Source: Chlamydiota bacterium
GTDB lineage: Bacteria > Chlamydiota > Chlamydiia > Chlamydiales > SM23-39
Reading direction: 5' to 3'
Assembly: GCA_027451825.1 (NCBI GenBank)
Contig: DAIDHZ010000013.1
Location: 1 to 51,585, forward strand
DNA length: 51,585 bases
Under the pieces are notes generated by a model that was not told the origin of the DNA, did no database searches, and saw only the letters and a list, made by a program, of their open reading frames with translations. A program made the position numbers and the translations under genes. Positions 25,704 through 34,207 of the stretch are shown piece by piece (position 1 is the first letter of the stretch; every line of letters begins with the position of its first letter).

Positions 25704-26461
25704 AAAAAGGGGAAATTCATATCGGAACTTCAGGATGGCATTATGAACATTGGAAGGGTCCTTTTTATCCAAAAAATCTCTCTTCCAAAGATTTCTTAAA
25801 GTATTATCTAAAACATTTTACAACCGTTGAAATCAATCGCACTTTTTATAGTTTACCCTCCAAAAAAATATTTTCAACATACGCAAAAAATGTCTCCAAA
25901 TCATTTATCTTCTCCATTAAGGCAAGCAGATTCATCACACACATCAAACGACTGAAAGCCCCGAAAACCACTTTAAAACGTCTTTTTTCTCGCATTCAAG
26001 GCTTAAATGGTCACTTAGGTCCCATTTTGTTTCAACTGCCGTCTCGATGGAAATGCAATCCAAAGCGTCTTCTTACTTTTTTAAAAGCGCTCCCCACAAA
26101 TTACAAATACGCCTTTGAATTTCGAGATCCCAGCTGGCATAACGAAGAAATCTATCAGCTTCTCAAACAATACAATGCAGCCTTTTGCATCTACGAATTC
26201 GAATACCTGCTCACTCCTCTCATCATCACTGCCGACTTTCTCTATGTCCGATTCCATGGACCGCATGGAGCTTACCAAGGAAAATACTCTTTGAAAACTC
26301 TTAAAAAATGGGCTCTTTTTTTCAAAAAAGCAGCCAAACAAGGCAAAGAGATCTATTGCTACTTTGATAATGATGAGCAAGGCTTTGCAGCCATCAATGC
26401 CAAAACCCTCAAAAAGCTTATAAAAAAACAAAATAAACAGGATATGCAGGATAAAAATTAA
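25700..26461 (+). CDS. DUF72 family protein (YecE-like)
   Basis: 253 residues. IHIGTSGWHYEHWKGPFYP, FTTVEINRTFYSLPS, LGPILFQLPSRW, YAFEFRDPSWHNEEIY, YVRFHG and YCYFDNDEQGFAAINA are the conserved stretches of DUF72, a TIM-barrel-like family of unknown activity. The ATG overlaps the previous stop in ATGA. The last dozen residues (KKQNKQDMQDKN) are not family sequence: they are read from a dispersed CAGGAT repeat that begins at 26437 and supplies the stop codon. Confidence 0.88.
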   Translation: MKKGEIHIGTSGWHYEHWKGPFYPKNLSSKDFLKYYLKHFTTVEINRTFYSLPSKKIFSTYAKNVSKSFIFSIKASRFITHIKRLKAPKTTLKRLFSRIQGLNGHLGPILFQLPSRWKCNPKRLLTFLKALPTNYKYAFEFRDPSWHNEEIYQLLKQYNAAFCIYEFEYLLTPLIITADFLYVRFHGPHGAYQGKYSLKTLKKWALFFKKAAKQGKEIYCYFDNDEQGFAAINAKTLKKLIKKQNKQDMQDKN

Positions 26462-26500
26462 ATGTTTTTTATTTCATCCTGCACATCATGCATATCCTGT
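26437..26500. repeat. Inverted CAGGAT repeat
   Basis: ACAGGATATGCAGGAT (26437-26452) faces an inverted ATCCTGCAC..GCATATCCTGT arm (26476-26500). CAGGAT and ATCCTGTTCATC runs of this kind are dispersed in many unrelated bacterial genomes. The left arm is translated as the C-terminal tail of the DUF72 protein. Confidence 0.6.
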
Positions 26501-26513
26501 TCATCTTGTTCTT

Positions 26514-26697
26514 GGAGCCAATTGCAAAACTCATTTCCCCGTTAAAATCGCCCTTTTGTGGCCATTTAAGTTCACTCTCCTTACCCAACCCACCAGGGGT
26601 TGGGTTCGTCGAAGTGAATCGGGCAAGCTTGCTTGCCCTCTTAACTGGCCCCAAAATCATCGATTTTCCCGGGCAAAGCAGTTTTGCAATTGGCTCC
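26514..26697. repeat. 184-bp palindromic element
   Basis: The ends are perfect 18-bp inverted repeats reading GGAGCCAATTGCAAAACT inward. The arms continue as an imperfect palindrome (CCCCGTTAAAATCG against a CCCGGGAAAATCGA arm), and the centre holds CCCAACCC-ACCA-GGGTTGGG and the perfect GGGCAAGCTTGCTTGCCC. No target duplication is clear, so mobility is inferred. Open frames across it on both strands are by-products of the symmetry. A related left end (AATTGCAAAACT) occurs at 51514, at the window edge. Confidence 0.7.
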
Positions 26698-26763
26698 TTG
26701 GATATCACTGTTTTGGCTCTGGTGACTTAATATCCATATGATTTAGCATAAAAGTAGCGAAAC

Positions 26764-27627
26764 ATGAACCAAGACCCTAAAAAAATTTTCTTATCTCTCA
26801 TTCAAAGCGCTCAAATGCTTTTGGAAGAAGAAACCTCTCTTCTTGCAAGCGAAGATGATGCAAACTATTTCCGTTCTCTCAATGTAAAAACGCCCCCTCC
26901 CATTCCCAATTTACCCAACATTCCAAACGAAAAGGAAATTCTAAGAACTACGAAAGAAACTGCACTCTCTGCACCTATCCCATCCATTGAAAAGCCTGCA
27001 GAAAAAATCTTCAATCCAATAAAGATCGAGCTCCCCTCTCAAAAAAATGAACCCGTCCCCACACTTCCCTCCCCAAACATTAAATCCGTTGTCGCGCCTT
27101 CCTTTTCCCCTGTCCAAGAAACATCCGCTCCAAATCTTCCGAACTTTTCTACTATCAAATCTCTTTTGATGCGCACGTTCCCTCAAATACCGATCATTTC
27201 GGAAATTCCAAATGACGAACAAGCGAAAAAAATTGCCAATCGATGGAAAACAAAAAATCAGGTAGCGCCCATTTCTATTTTATACTTTGGAGAACCAGAG
27301 CCTCAAAGAGAGCTTTTAAATTCTCTTTATAAAGCAATCGACATCTATTTTGGACCGGCAAAACTCATTCAAGCAGAAGCCATTGAAAAAGAAAAACAGT
27401 GGGACGCCTTTTTATCCAGCGCTGAACTAAAGTGGGTGATTAGCTGCGATTATACTTTATGGCAGCTTTCCGATCTGATGCGTCATTATAAAGAAAACCC
27501 CACACAAAAAAAACGAATGCTAGGAAATGTCTCTTTATTTTTACTTCCGGATCTCTCTTTATATCTTAAAGATCCTCTCTTAAAACGATCTCTTTGGAAA
27601 GCGCTATGTCAAACTCTCTCTTCGTAA
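26764..27627 (+). CDS. Conserved hypothetical protein upstream of priA
   Basis: 287 residues. A short helical start is followed by about 100 residues rich in Pro and Ser (likely disordered linker), then a compact C-terminal domain from about 150 with IANRWKTKNQVAPISILYFG and WDAFLSSAELKWVISCDYTLW. No known fold was recognised. In Chlamydia a hypothetical gene also sits next to priA, and this may be its counterpart. It overlaps the priA start by 22 bp, so the two are co-translated and may both serve replication restart, though nothing in the sequence shows that. Confidence 0.7.
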   Translation: MNQDPKKIFLSLIQSAQMLLEEETSLLASEDDANYFRSLNVKTPPPIPNLPNIPNEKEILRTTKETALSAPIPSIEKPAEKIFNPIKIELPSQKNEPVPTLPSPNIKSVVAPSFSPVQETSAPNLPNFSTIKSLLMRTFPQIPIISEIPNDEQAKKIANRWKTKNQVAPISILYFGEPEPQRELLNSLYKAIDIYFGPAKLIQAEAIEKEKQWDAFLSSAELKWVISCDYTLWQLSDLMRHYKENPTQKKRMLGNVSLFLLPDLSLYLKDPLLKRSLWKALCQTLSS

Positions 27628-29813
27628 GCGTCTATCTCGATCACAATCTTAAAAAAGCTCTTGATTACTCAGTTCCTGAAGAACTAAAGTCTCAAGTTGC
27701 GATCGGAAAAAGAGTCGAAATCCCCTTAAAAAACAGCTTCGTTAAAGGGACTATTGCAGCTTTAAAATCGGAGACAAAAACACCCAACGTCCGCCCTATT
27801 TTAAAAATTCTTTCTCCCTATAACTCCTTAAGTCGGATGCAATGGATGCTGGCTGAATGGATGTCCAAATATTACCTCACACCTTTTCAAAAAGTTTTAA
27901 AATGCTTTGTGCCTCCTCATGTTCGAAAAGAGATCAACCAAAAAAAAGAGCTTTTTGCCACTCTCAAAAAAACACATGAAGAGACCATTGCTGCATGCCA
28001 GCAAATGAGACTCAAATCTCCCAAAAAAGCAGAAGCGCTCGAAATCCTTTTACAAAACACAAAAGGAATGTTTGTCAAAGAACTCATTGAAGCGTCCATT
28101 TCTCGCCATATCATCGACTCTTTGAAAAAAAACCATTTCATTGAAATTCAAGAGATAGAAACGGATGAAGACCTTTTAATCAATGAAGAGTTTTTCCCTT
28201 CAAAACCAAAAAAACTCAATGATGAACAACAAAAAGCGGTCAGCGCTATCCAGTATGCCATAGAGAGCCATCAATTCTCTTCGCATCTGATTTATGGAGT
28301 GACCGGAAGTGGAAAAACAGAAGTCTATCTTCAAGCAATCAATAAAGCGCTCGACATGAATAAGGGAGTCATTTTGCTCGTCCCTGAAGTTGCTCTCACC
28401 TCTCAAACGATCGAACGATTCCGTGCCAGATTTTCTCATAAAATCGCAATTTTACATCATAAAAGAAGCCAAGGAGAGAGAACATCTGCCTGGAAAGATT
28501 TAGAAAGCGGCAAAATTCAGCTTGTCATTGGAGCTAGATCTGCCATTTTCGCACCGATGCAAAATTTAGGGCTCATCATCGTCGATGAAGAACACGACGG
28601 CTCTTATAAACAAACCGATGAAATGCCTTGCTACCAAGCAAGAGACGTTGCTGTCATGAGAGCCCACTTAGAAAAAGCAGTGGTTGTTTTAGGAAGCGCA
28701 ACTCCATCCATTGAATCTCGTTACAATGCCGAAATTGGGAAATACCAGATCCATACCCTTAAAAAACGAGCAACAGCAGCTCTACTTCCTAAAATTTCCA
28801 TCATCGATATGCAATCTGTGTTGGAAAGAAATAAAGGATTTACCCACTTTTCAGATCCTTTACTCTATGCCATCAAAGAGCGCATTCAAAAAGGCGAGCA
28901 ATCCCTTCTTCTTCTCAATCGAAGAGGCTATCATCGAATGCAAATCTGTAACGCCTGTAGGAGCATCGCCAAATGTCCGCATTGCGATCTCTCTTTAACG
29001 TATCATCGAGTCACGAACCTGCTCAAATGCCATCTTTGCAATTACACAAAAATGACACCTCGTCTTTGTTCAGAATGTCATGCCGAAAATAGTCTTGAAT
29101 TCAAAGGTTTTGGAACAGAACACGTAGAAAGATCTTTGCATGCCATCCTTCCAGGCGTTCGAACTCTTCGTATGGATCGAGATACCACGCAAAAAAAGCA
29201 CAGCCATGAAGAACTTTTTAAGCAATTTCGATCCCATAAAGCAGATGTACTCATCGGCACGCAAATGATCGCGAAAGGCTTTCATTTTCCGGCGGTCACT
29301 TTGGTTGGGATTTTAAATATCGATGCATCTCTTACAATTCCGGACTTTCGATCTCCGGAACATGTATTTCAACTTCTCATTCAAGTGGCAGGAAGAGCAG
29401 GAAGATCAGAGCTTCCCGGAGAAGTCATTTTACAAACCTTTCTTCCCAACCATCCTCTCATTCACCTAGCCAAAGATCAAGATACAGACACCTTTTATAC
29501 AACGACCCTGGAAGAAAGGAAAATGTTCGGCTATCCTCCATTTTGCCATCTTGTCAAACTTGTTTTCAGTAATGAAAATGAACAAGAAGCCAAGGAATGC
29601 GCAGAAAAAGTACATAGAGAACTTACAAAAGAACTTCCATCCGATGTTCAAATATTTCCCGTAACCACAGCAGGACACCCTAAAGTAAAAGACATCTTCC
29701 GCTTTCAGTGTATCATCAAGGCGCCCAAACTGAGCCTCATCCAACCCATCCTTCAAAAAATCAACTTAAGCGGGGTGAAAATCGATGTAGATCCTTTATC
29801 TACATTTTTTTAA
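27606..29813 (+). CDS. priA: Primosomal protein N', replication-restart helicase
   Basis: 735 residues. PriA recognises stalled forks and loads the replicative helicase. The 3'-end-binding N-terminal domain (YLDHNLKKALDYSVPEEL..GKRVEIPLKN) is followed by Walker A GVTGSGKT (231-238), the DEEH box (327-330), GSATPS and the zinc-binding insert with eight cysteines from Cys448 (CNACRSIAKCPHC, CHLCN, CSEC), then GTQMIAKGFHFP and QVAGRAGR. The ATG at 27606 with GGAAAG upstream was preferred over a TTG at 27594. Complete and intact. Confidence 0.96.
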   Translation: MSNSLFVSVYLDHNLKKALDYSVPEELKSQVAIGKRVEIPLKNSFVKGTIAALKSETKTPNVRPILKILSPYNSLSRMQWMLAEWMSKYYLTPFQKVLKCFVPPHVRKEINQKKELFATLKKTHEETIAACQQMRLKSPKKAEALEILLQNTKGMFVKELIEASISRHIIDSLKKNHFIEIQEIETDEDLLINEEFFPSKPKKLNDEQQKAVSAIQYAIESHQFSSHLIYGVTGSGKTEVYLQAINKALDMNKGVILLVPEVALTSQTIERFRARFSHKIAILHHKRSQGERTSAWKDLESGKIQLVIGARSAIFAPMQNLGLIIVDEEHDGSYKQTDEMPCYQARDVAVMRAHLEKAVVVLGSATPSIESRYNAEIGKYQIHTLKKRATAALLPKISIIDMQSVLERNKGFTHFSDPLLYAIKERIQKGEQSLLLLNRRGYHRMQICNACRSIAKCPHCDLSLTYHRVTNLLKCHLCNYTKMTPRLCSECHAENSLEFKGFGTEHVERSLHAILPGVRTLRMDRDTTQKKHSHEELFKQFRSHKADVLIGTQMIAKGFHFPAVTLVGILNIDASLTIPDFRSPEHVFQLLIQVAGRAGRSELPGEVILQTFLPNHPLIHLAKDQDTDTFYTTTLEERKMFGYPPFCHLVKLVFSNENEQEAKECAEKVHRELTKELPSDVQIFPVTTAGHPKVKDIFRFQCIIKAPKLSLIQPILQKINLSGVKIDVDPLSTFF

Positions 29814-29886
29814 CCCGAACCTCAGTTTTTCATCTTTGACAACAATTCTGATTTCAAAGAAAATGTTCTTCCTAGTAAAGGAATTT

Positions 29887-30309
29887 ATGTCTATTTCCAT
29901 AAAACCAGCAATAGAAACTCAAAGTTGCTGCTCACATACACAAGAAACATCTTTCGACGGAATTCGCGTCTTGGAAAAAGTGAGCGCGGTGGCTCTTGGC
30001 TTTTTCGCTGCAACAGCAAGTCCCCTCTTATTTGGAGCGTCTTTTGTTGCCGGGGTTTTTATAGGATTGACTCAAGAAAACACAACTCCGTCCCACTCTC
30101 ATGGTTCTTCATGTTCTTCCGGATTTATTGAACAAATTACAGGAATTCAAGCGCCTCCGGTCATCGGTTTATTGAGCAATCTTCTCATGACCTATTGTCA
30201 TATTGACCATCACACGCAATTTGTCGTCCCTATCATCGGAGTGCATTTAGGAATGTGGGTAGGCAACTTGGCCAAATATCAATTTCATCACTACAAGACC
30301 ATTGCGTGA
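29887..30309 (+). CDS. Small membrane protein, hypothetical
   Basis: 140 residues from the ATG at 29887, which has AAAGGA five bases upstream; in-frame ATGs further upstream lack such a site. A long hydrophobic stretch (VSAVALGFFAATASPLLFGASFVAGVFIGL) and a later one (VVPIIGVHLGMWVGN) suggest an inner-membrane protein, or an inclusion-membrane protein in an intracellular host context. It is rich in His and has paired Cys (QSCCSH, SHGSSCSS) that could bind metal. No family recognised. Confidence 0.5.
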   Translation: MSISIKPAIETQSCCSHTQETSFDGIRVLEKVSAVALGFFAATASPLLFGASFVAGVFIGLTQENTTPSHSHGSSCSSGFIEQITGIQAPPVIGLLSNLLMTYCHIDHHTQFVVPIIGVHLGMWVGNLAKYQFHHYKTIA

Positions 30310-30540
30310 CCGCTCCCTTACGCCTTGCCCATCTGACATGCTGCGCAGCTTTAAAACCGCATAAAAGACGGCGCATGAAATGGTTAAAGCAGAAAAAACG
30401 TGATCCATATTTGCGTGTAAGAGTAAAGAATATTTTGCAGAATATGGGCCGAAGGTTATTATCTGTGGTTTAGAACATACAAATGACGAGGATCTAGAAT
30501 TTTTTCAAGAATCATTATAACTCAAGTTGCTTTGACGCCT
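30310..30540 (+). other. Possible gene debris
   Basis: Two short frames read plausibly but do not join: MKWLKQKKRDPYLRVR from about 30375, and KEYFAEYGPKVIICGLEHTN to a stop near 30521 in a different frame. A frameshifted remnant of a small gene is possible; no family can be named. Confidence 0.3.
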
Positions 30541-31083
30541 CTATTTATCAAGAAAATAAATCCAACCTGGACGCCAAACCCAAGGAGTATTGAGAATAGA
30601 TGTTAAAGACAATTTTTTAAACCGATGTTCAAGAGCATAATAAGCGGATCGATGTGCAATAATCATCACTTTTTCATAAGGAAGTTCTTGGTCTAAAAAA
30701 GTAAGAATTCTCCTCACTGTCTCTTCTAAGCTCTCTCCTTCTGGAAATGGCCGTTGAATATGCAACAATTTTAAACGCTCTATCTCTTCAACGGGATGAC
30801 CATTGTAAACTCCATAATCCCATTCCCTCAATTGAGGGCATATTATTCGTGGAATAGCAGGAAATGCAATCTGAGCTGTTAGGCAAGAGCGACTTAAATC
30901 AGAGCACAAAATAACATCAGGCCAATTGTCCTCATAGCGCTTTCCGAGAGCAAGTGCCTGTTCTTTTCCTTTTTTAGATAGAGGAGAATCAAAATGACCA
31001 GATGCAATTCCTTTTTCGTTATCTTCGGAAGTCGAATGGCTTTCAAAGATGATCACTTTAGAATTTCTTATTATATTCGACAT
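30541..31083 (-). CDS. Histidine-phosphatase-like protein with altered active site
   Basis: 180 residues from the ATG at 31083; a TTG at 31107 is the alternative, and neither has a strong ribosome-binding site. The fold is recognisable from GHFDSPLSKKGKEQALALGKRY, ILCSDLSRSCLTAQIAF, LREWDYGVYNGHPVEEIE and EGESLEETVRRILTFLDQ. The normal RHG motif reads FESHSTSEDN here: the His is kept, but the phosphate-binding Arg and the Gly are Ser. The C-terminal HGG is HRS. The enzyme is probably weakened or has a different role. It follows the antitoxin gene on the same strand after 81 bp. Confidence 0.65.
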   Translation of the reverse strand: MSNIIRNSKVIIFESHSTSEDNEKGIASGHFDSPLSKKGKEQALALGKRYEDNWPDVILCSDLSRSCLTAQIAFPAIPRIICPQLREWDYGVYNGHPVEEIERLKLLHIQRPFPEGESLEETVRRILTFLDQELPYEKVMIIAHRSAYYALEHRFKKLSLTSILNTPWVWRPGWIYFLDK

Positions 31084-31164
31084 AAAAAATAACAAAACGA
31101 GTATCAAAGTTTTAAGGATTACTCCACCAGAGTCTTTTCCATCAAATCTTTTTCATATTAAATG

Positions 31165-31506
31165 TCAACAAACAGCGATGCAGCCCTTATGCCTAAAAAT
31201 CCCGATACGAGAACGAGGTTTCTTAATCCGAATCTCAACTTCACATCCAAGAATAGAAAGATAATGAAGCAATGAATCGGTACTAAATTCGGAAAGACAT
31301 CCAGTAACAAGCATAGATACTTTGGGTTGAGTAATTCCCAATTTTTTAGCCACTTCCTGCTGAGAAAGCCCGCTATTTTTAATAAGGGAACCGACCTGAT
31401 CCAATAGTTTAGCCCTGGCTAATAGCTCATCCGACTTCTCTCGCCCGAGAGCAGCAAAAACATTGCCTGTCGTGACTTCATAGTCAGTTTCTTTTTCTTT
31501 AGCCAT
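31165..31506 (-). CDS. HigA-type antitoxin, XRE helix-turn-helix
   Basis: 113 residues from the ATG at 31506, which has GGAAAG just upstream; an earlier ATG at 31542 would lie inside the toxin frame. The HTH is SGLSQQEVAKKLGITQPKVSMLV, followed by LLHYLSILGCEVEIRI, which is the usual ending of the antitoxin partner of Gp49-like HigB toxins. It starts inside the end of the toxin gene. The antitoxin is intact although its toxin is frameshifted. The last 20 residues (SRIGIFRHKGCIAVC) extend a little beyond the family norm. Confidence 0.8.
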   Translation of the reverse strand: MAKEKETDYEVTTGNVFAALGREKSDELLARAKLLDQVGSLIKNSGLSQQEVAKKLGITQPKVSMLVTGCLSEFSTDSLLHYLSILGCEVEIRIKKPRSRIGIFRHKGCIAVC

Positions 31507-31875
31507 TTTTTTCTTTCCACTGTTTATACATATCCACCGCAAACTTCAATCTGGAATAAATTAACTCCATATCTTGTTTTGATGTCTCTTTACCCTTTTT
31601 GCTCTTTTTTGAAAAGCATGCAACACAACGATAACCTCTGAAAATCTCACCGTATAAACTGCCCGAAAAGTATCTCCTTGATGATCTTTGACCAACTCTA
31701 CTACATTGGAACTCCCAAAACCGCTTAATGTTTTGCCTATATCTGGGTGTTTACCTATCTGGGCCTGGTAAAGTCCAAAGCCAAAATCATCAATCACCTC
31801 GGAAGGCATATCCATCAAATCACGCTTCGACGAAGCCACCCAAAGTATGGGTCGTTCCACAGGAATATCGTTCAT
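31499..31875 (-). pseudogene. HigB-type (phage Gp49-like) toxin, frameshifted
   Basis: From the ATG at 31875 the sequence follows the family: RPILWVASSKRDLMDMP, FGFGLYQAQIGKHPDIGKTLSGFGSSNVVELV, TFRAVYTVRF and IVVLHAFQKRA. It then slips at an A5 run (31596-31600) and ends early at 31561. In the next frame the missing family tail is present, KKGKETSKQDMELIYSRLK and FAVDMYKQWKEKNG, with a stop at 31499 overlapping the antitoxin start by eight bases. One extra A in the run restores the whole protein. The toxin is thus either newly dead, made by slippage, or misread at one base. Confidence 0.8.
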
Positions 31876-31882
31876 ACAATGA

Positions 31883-31912
31883 ATTATACCGATATCAACA
31901 TAGAAATGTCTA
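31883..31912 (-). promoter_or_regulatory. Promoter of the higBA module
   Basis: On the reverse strand TAGACA and TATAAT are separated by 18 bp, with the -10 box seven bases before the toxin ATG at 31875. It lies in the 45-bp gap behind metG, so the module has its own promoter. Confidence 0.45.
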
Positions 31913-31920
31913 CTAAAATA

Positions 31921-33975
31921 TTAACTGACAACGCTGCCTGCGGACAAGGTCTGTAACATGGGGAGCTCTAAAGAAGATTCTTGATGAGCTGCCAATACCA
32001 TCCCTCGACTTTCAATTCCCATAATCGTTGCCGGTTGAAGATTGGCGACGATGAGCACTTTTTTACCGATGAGCTTTTCCGGTTCGTAGGAAAGGGCGAT
32101 ACCGGAAACAATCGTTCTTTTTTCACTCCCAAGATCCACAAGAAGTTTGAGGAGTTTTTTTGATTTAGGCACTCTTTCTGCCTGAAGAACTTCAACAACA
32201 CGCAAATCGAGCTTTTCGAAATCTTCAAAGGAAATCAAATTTTTCAACGGCTCATATTGAATGGCTGTAGCAACAGGCGCTGAAATCTCTTTTTCTGTCA
32301 TTGTCTTTTCCAATTTTTTGATCTGATTTTGAATTTCTTCATCTTCAATTTTACGAAACACAATTTCAGGCTCCGGTAGCTTTTGATTTTCCGGCAACTC
32401 TTGAGCTCGAACTTCTCGCCAAGAAAGCTTTGCCAAATCACTTGAGAAACCAAGCTTTTGCCAAATTTTTTGAGAAGTCCCCGGAATGACCGGCATCGAA
32501 CCTAAAGCCAAATACTGAATGCATTTCATGCAAAGATGAATCACTGTATCGAGTTTTTGTCGCTGATCTGCTATTTTTGCCAATTGCCACGGCTTTTTCG
32601 AATCAAAATAAACATTTCCAAGCTGCGCGAGTTCCATGATCAGTTGGGTGGCTTTTCGCAAGTGGAAAGAGCTATAAGCAATTTCCAATTGGTCCACCAA
32701 AAGAGCCATCGACTCTAAAAATCGGGTATCGTCAACATCCAAAGGCCCAAGTTTTGGAATGACGCCGCCGCAAGTTTGCTTTGCAAATACATGAACGCGA
32801 TGAACAAAATTCCCAAATTTACCTAAAAGCTCCGTATTGCAGCGCATCTGAAAGTCTTTCCAGCTAAATTCTGAATCGGCGGTTTCCGGAGCATTCGCTG
32901 CAATGGCATAGCGTGCCTGATCAGGTGTATATTTTGAGAAGAAATCCTCTAAGTCTATGTACCAGCCATCGGATTTAGAAAACTGACGACCTTCTAGCAA
33001 GAAAAACTCATTCGCAGGAATTTGATCGGGAAGCTTGTATGGCAAATCTTGCCCCATGAGCATCGCAGGGAAAAAGACGGCATGAAAAGGAATATTATCT
33101 TTCCCAATAAAATGAACCAGTTCCGTTTTAGGATCGAGCCAATATTCTTTCCAAAAATCAGGCTTTCCTTGTCTTTCTGCCAACTCTTGAGTGATGGAAA
33201 CATAGCCAATGGGGGCATCGAACCATACGTAAAAAACCTTACCAGGATAACCGGGAACAGGAATTCCCCAATCAGAATCTCGAGTGATGGCGCGCATTTT
33301 CAAATCTTGAATGTAGCTCATCGCAAAATGAACCACATTTTCTTTCCATTTTTTCGCTTTGATCCACTCGAAAAGAGCCTCTTTAAAATGATCAAATCGA
33401 AGATATAAATGCTCACTTGGACGAAGCACCAAAGAAGATCCGGTCAGTCGAGATCTTGGATTTTTCAAATCAACGGCTTCATAAGAGGCCGCACATTTTT
33501 GACACTCATCGCCTCTCGCCCCTTCAAATCCACACTTAGGACAAGTCCCAACCACATATCGATCTGCTAAAAACTTCTTTTCCTGCTCAGAATAAAGATG
33601 GTTTTCAACTTTTGCTTCAATGTGCCCTTTTGCTTTTAAAGCCTCATAAAAACTTTGAGTTGTCTTGACATGACCTTCCCAAGTTGTTCGACCATAATGA
33701 TCGAAAGAAAACCCCATCTTTTGAAAAAAAGCAAGATTGATTCCATGAAACAAATCGACATGCTCTTTCGGAGATCTTCCGGCAAGCTCTGCACTCAAAG
33801 TGATCGCAACGCCATGCTCATCAGAGCCGCAAATATAAAGGACATCATGACCCATCATCCTCATAAACCTGGCATAACAATCTCCGGGGAGGTAAGCTCC
33901 CGCAAGATGACCGAAATGCAAAGGTCCATTGGCATAAGGAAGGGCGGATGTGATCAAAATTTTCTTACGCAGCAA
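31921..33975 (-). CDS. metG: Methionyl-tRNA synthetase
   Basis: 684 residues. It charges tRNA-Met. The HIGH-type motif is HFGHLAG (His20, His23), the zinc knuckle is CPKC..CQKC (Cys145, 148, 158, 161) and the KMSKS loop reads QFSKS (331-335). The C-terminal 105 residues are a Trbp111/CsaA-like tRNA-binding domain (LDLRVVEVLQAERVPKSKKLLKLLVDLG) for dimerisation and tRNA affinity, as in long bacterial MetG. The start is a TTG at 33975 with TAAGGG eight bases upstream; no ATG precedes the ITSALPYANGPLHFGH start. It begins 11 bp after an omega-like gene and downstream of gmk and yicC. Confidence 0.96.
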   Translation of the reverse strand: MLRKKILITSALPYANGPLHFGHLAGAYLPGDCYARFMRMMGHDVLYICGSDEHGVAITLSAELAGRSPKEHVDLFHGINLAFFQKMGFSFDHYGRTTWEGHVKTTQSFYEALKAKGHIEAKVENHLYSEQEKKFLADRYVVGTCPKCGFEGARGDECQKCAASYEAVDLKNPRSRLTGSSLVLRPSEHLYLRFDHFKEALFEWIKAKKWKENVVHFAMSYIQDLKMRAITRDSDWGIPVPGYPGKVFYVWFDAPIGYVSITQELAERQGKPDFWKEYWLDPKTELVHFIGKDNIPFHAVFFPAMLMGQDLPYKLPDQIPANEFFLLEGRQFSKSDGWYIDLEDFFSKYTPDQARYAIAANAPETADSEFSWKDFQMRCNTELLGKFGNFVHRVHVFAKQTCGGVIPKLGPLDVDDTRFLESMALLVDQLEIAYSSFHLRKATQLIMELAQLGNVYFDSKKPWQLAKIADQRQKLDTVIHLCMKCIQYLALGSMPVIPGTSQKIWQKLGFSSDLAKLSWREVRAQELPENQKLPEPEIVFRKIEDEEIQNQIKKLEKTMTEKEISAPVATAIQYEPLKNLISFEDFEKLDLRVVEVLQAERVPKSKKLLKLLVDLGSEKRTIVSGIALSYEPEKLIGKKVLIVANLQPATIMGIESRGMVLAAHQESSLELPMLQTLSAGSVVS

Positions 33976-33986
33976 CTGAAAAACCC

Positions 33987-34157
33987 TTATTTTTCTGAAG
34001 CACGAGAATCAACAGAATCCAAAATCATGGAAAGCGTTGTTTGAGAATTGCTCATAATCTCATTGCGACCAATCACAATCGCAAAATTGCAAAGATCGAA
34101 ATTATTCTTAAATTTTTTTCTTAATTTTTCTGTAGTCACCATGTTCTCTATACGCAT
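33987..34157 (-). CDS. Very short RNA polymerase omega-subunit-like protein
   Basis: 56 residues: MRIENMVTTEKLRKKFKNNF, then DLCNFAIVIGRNEIMSNSQT and a polar tail ending SRASEK. The spacing of L-x-x-K-F-x-N-x-F-x-L-x-x-x-A resembles the N-terminal helix of omega (RpoZ), which binds the beta' subunit and aids polymerase assembly. It lies between gmk and metG; rpoZ follows gmk in many bacteria, and Chlamydia has a small gene at this spot. AAAGGTG stands five bases before the ATG. Shorter than typical omega (about 80-100 residues). The family call is an inference from position and a short match. Confidence 0.6.
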   Translation of the reverse strand: MRIENMVTTEKLRKKFKNNFDLCNFAIVIGRNEIMSNSQTTLSMILDSVDSRASEK

Positions 34158-34207
34158 AAAACACCTTTAAAAATAAAGGCTAAGAATAAAGTAAAAAAGC
34201 TTATATA

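Noticed and set aside
26469..26741. Frames on both strands between the DUF72 gene and the priA operon
   Set aside because: They arise from the palindromic repeats and lack start signals.
30375..30521. RlmE (FtsJ) methyltransferase remnant, suggested by KQKKRDPYL
   Set aside because: The following sequence in either frame does not match RlmE, so no family name was given.
31880..31890. TATACCG next to the higBA module, like a mobile-element end
   Set aside because: It coincides with a -10 box on the reverse strand and no second end or internal match was found.
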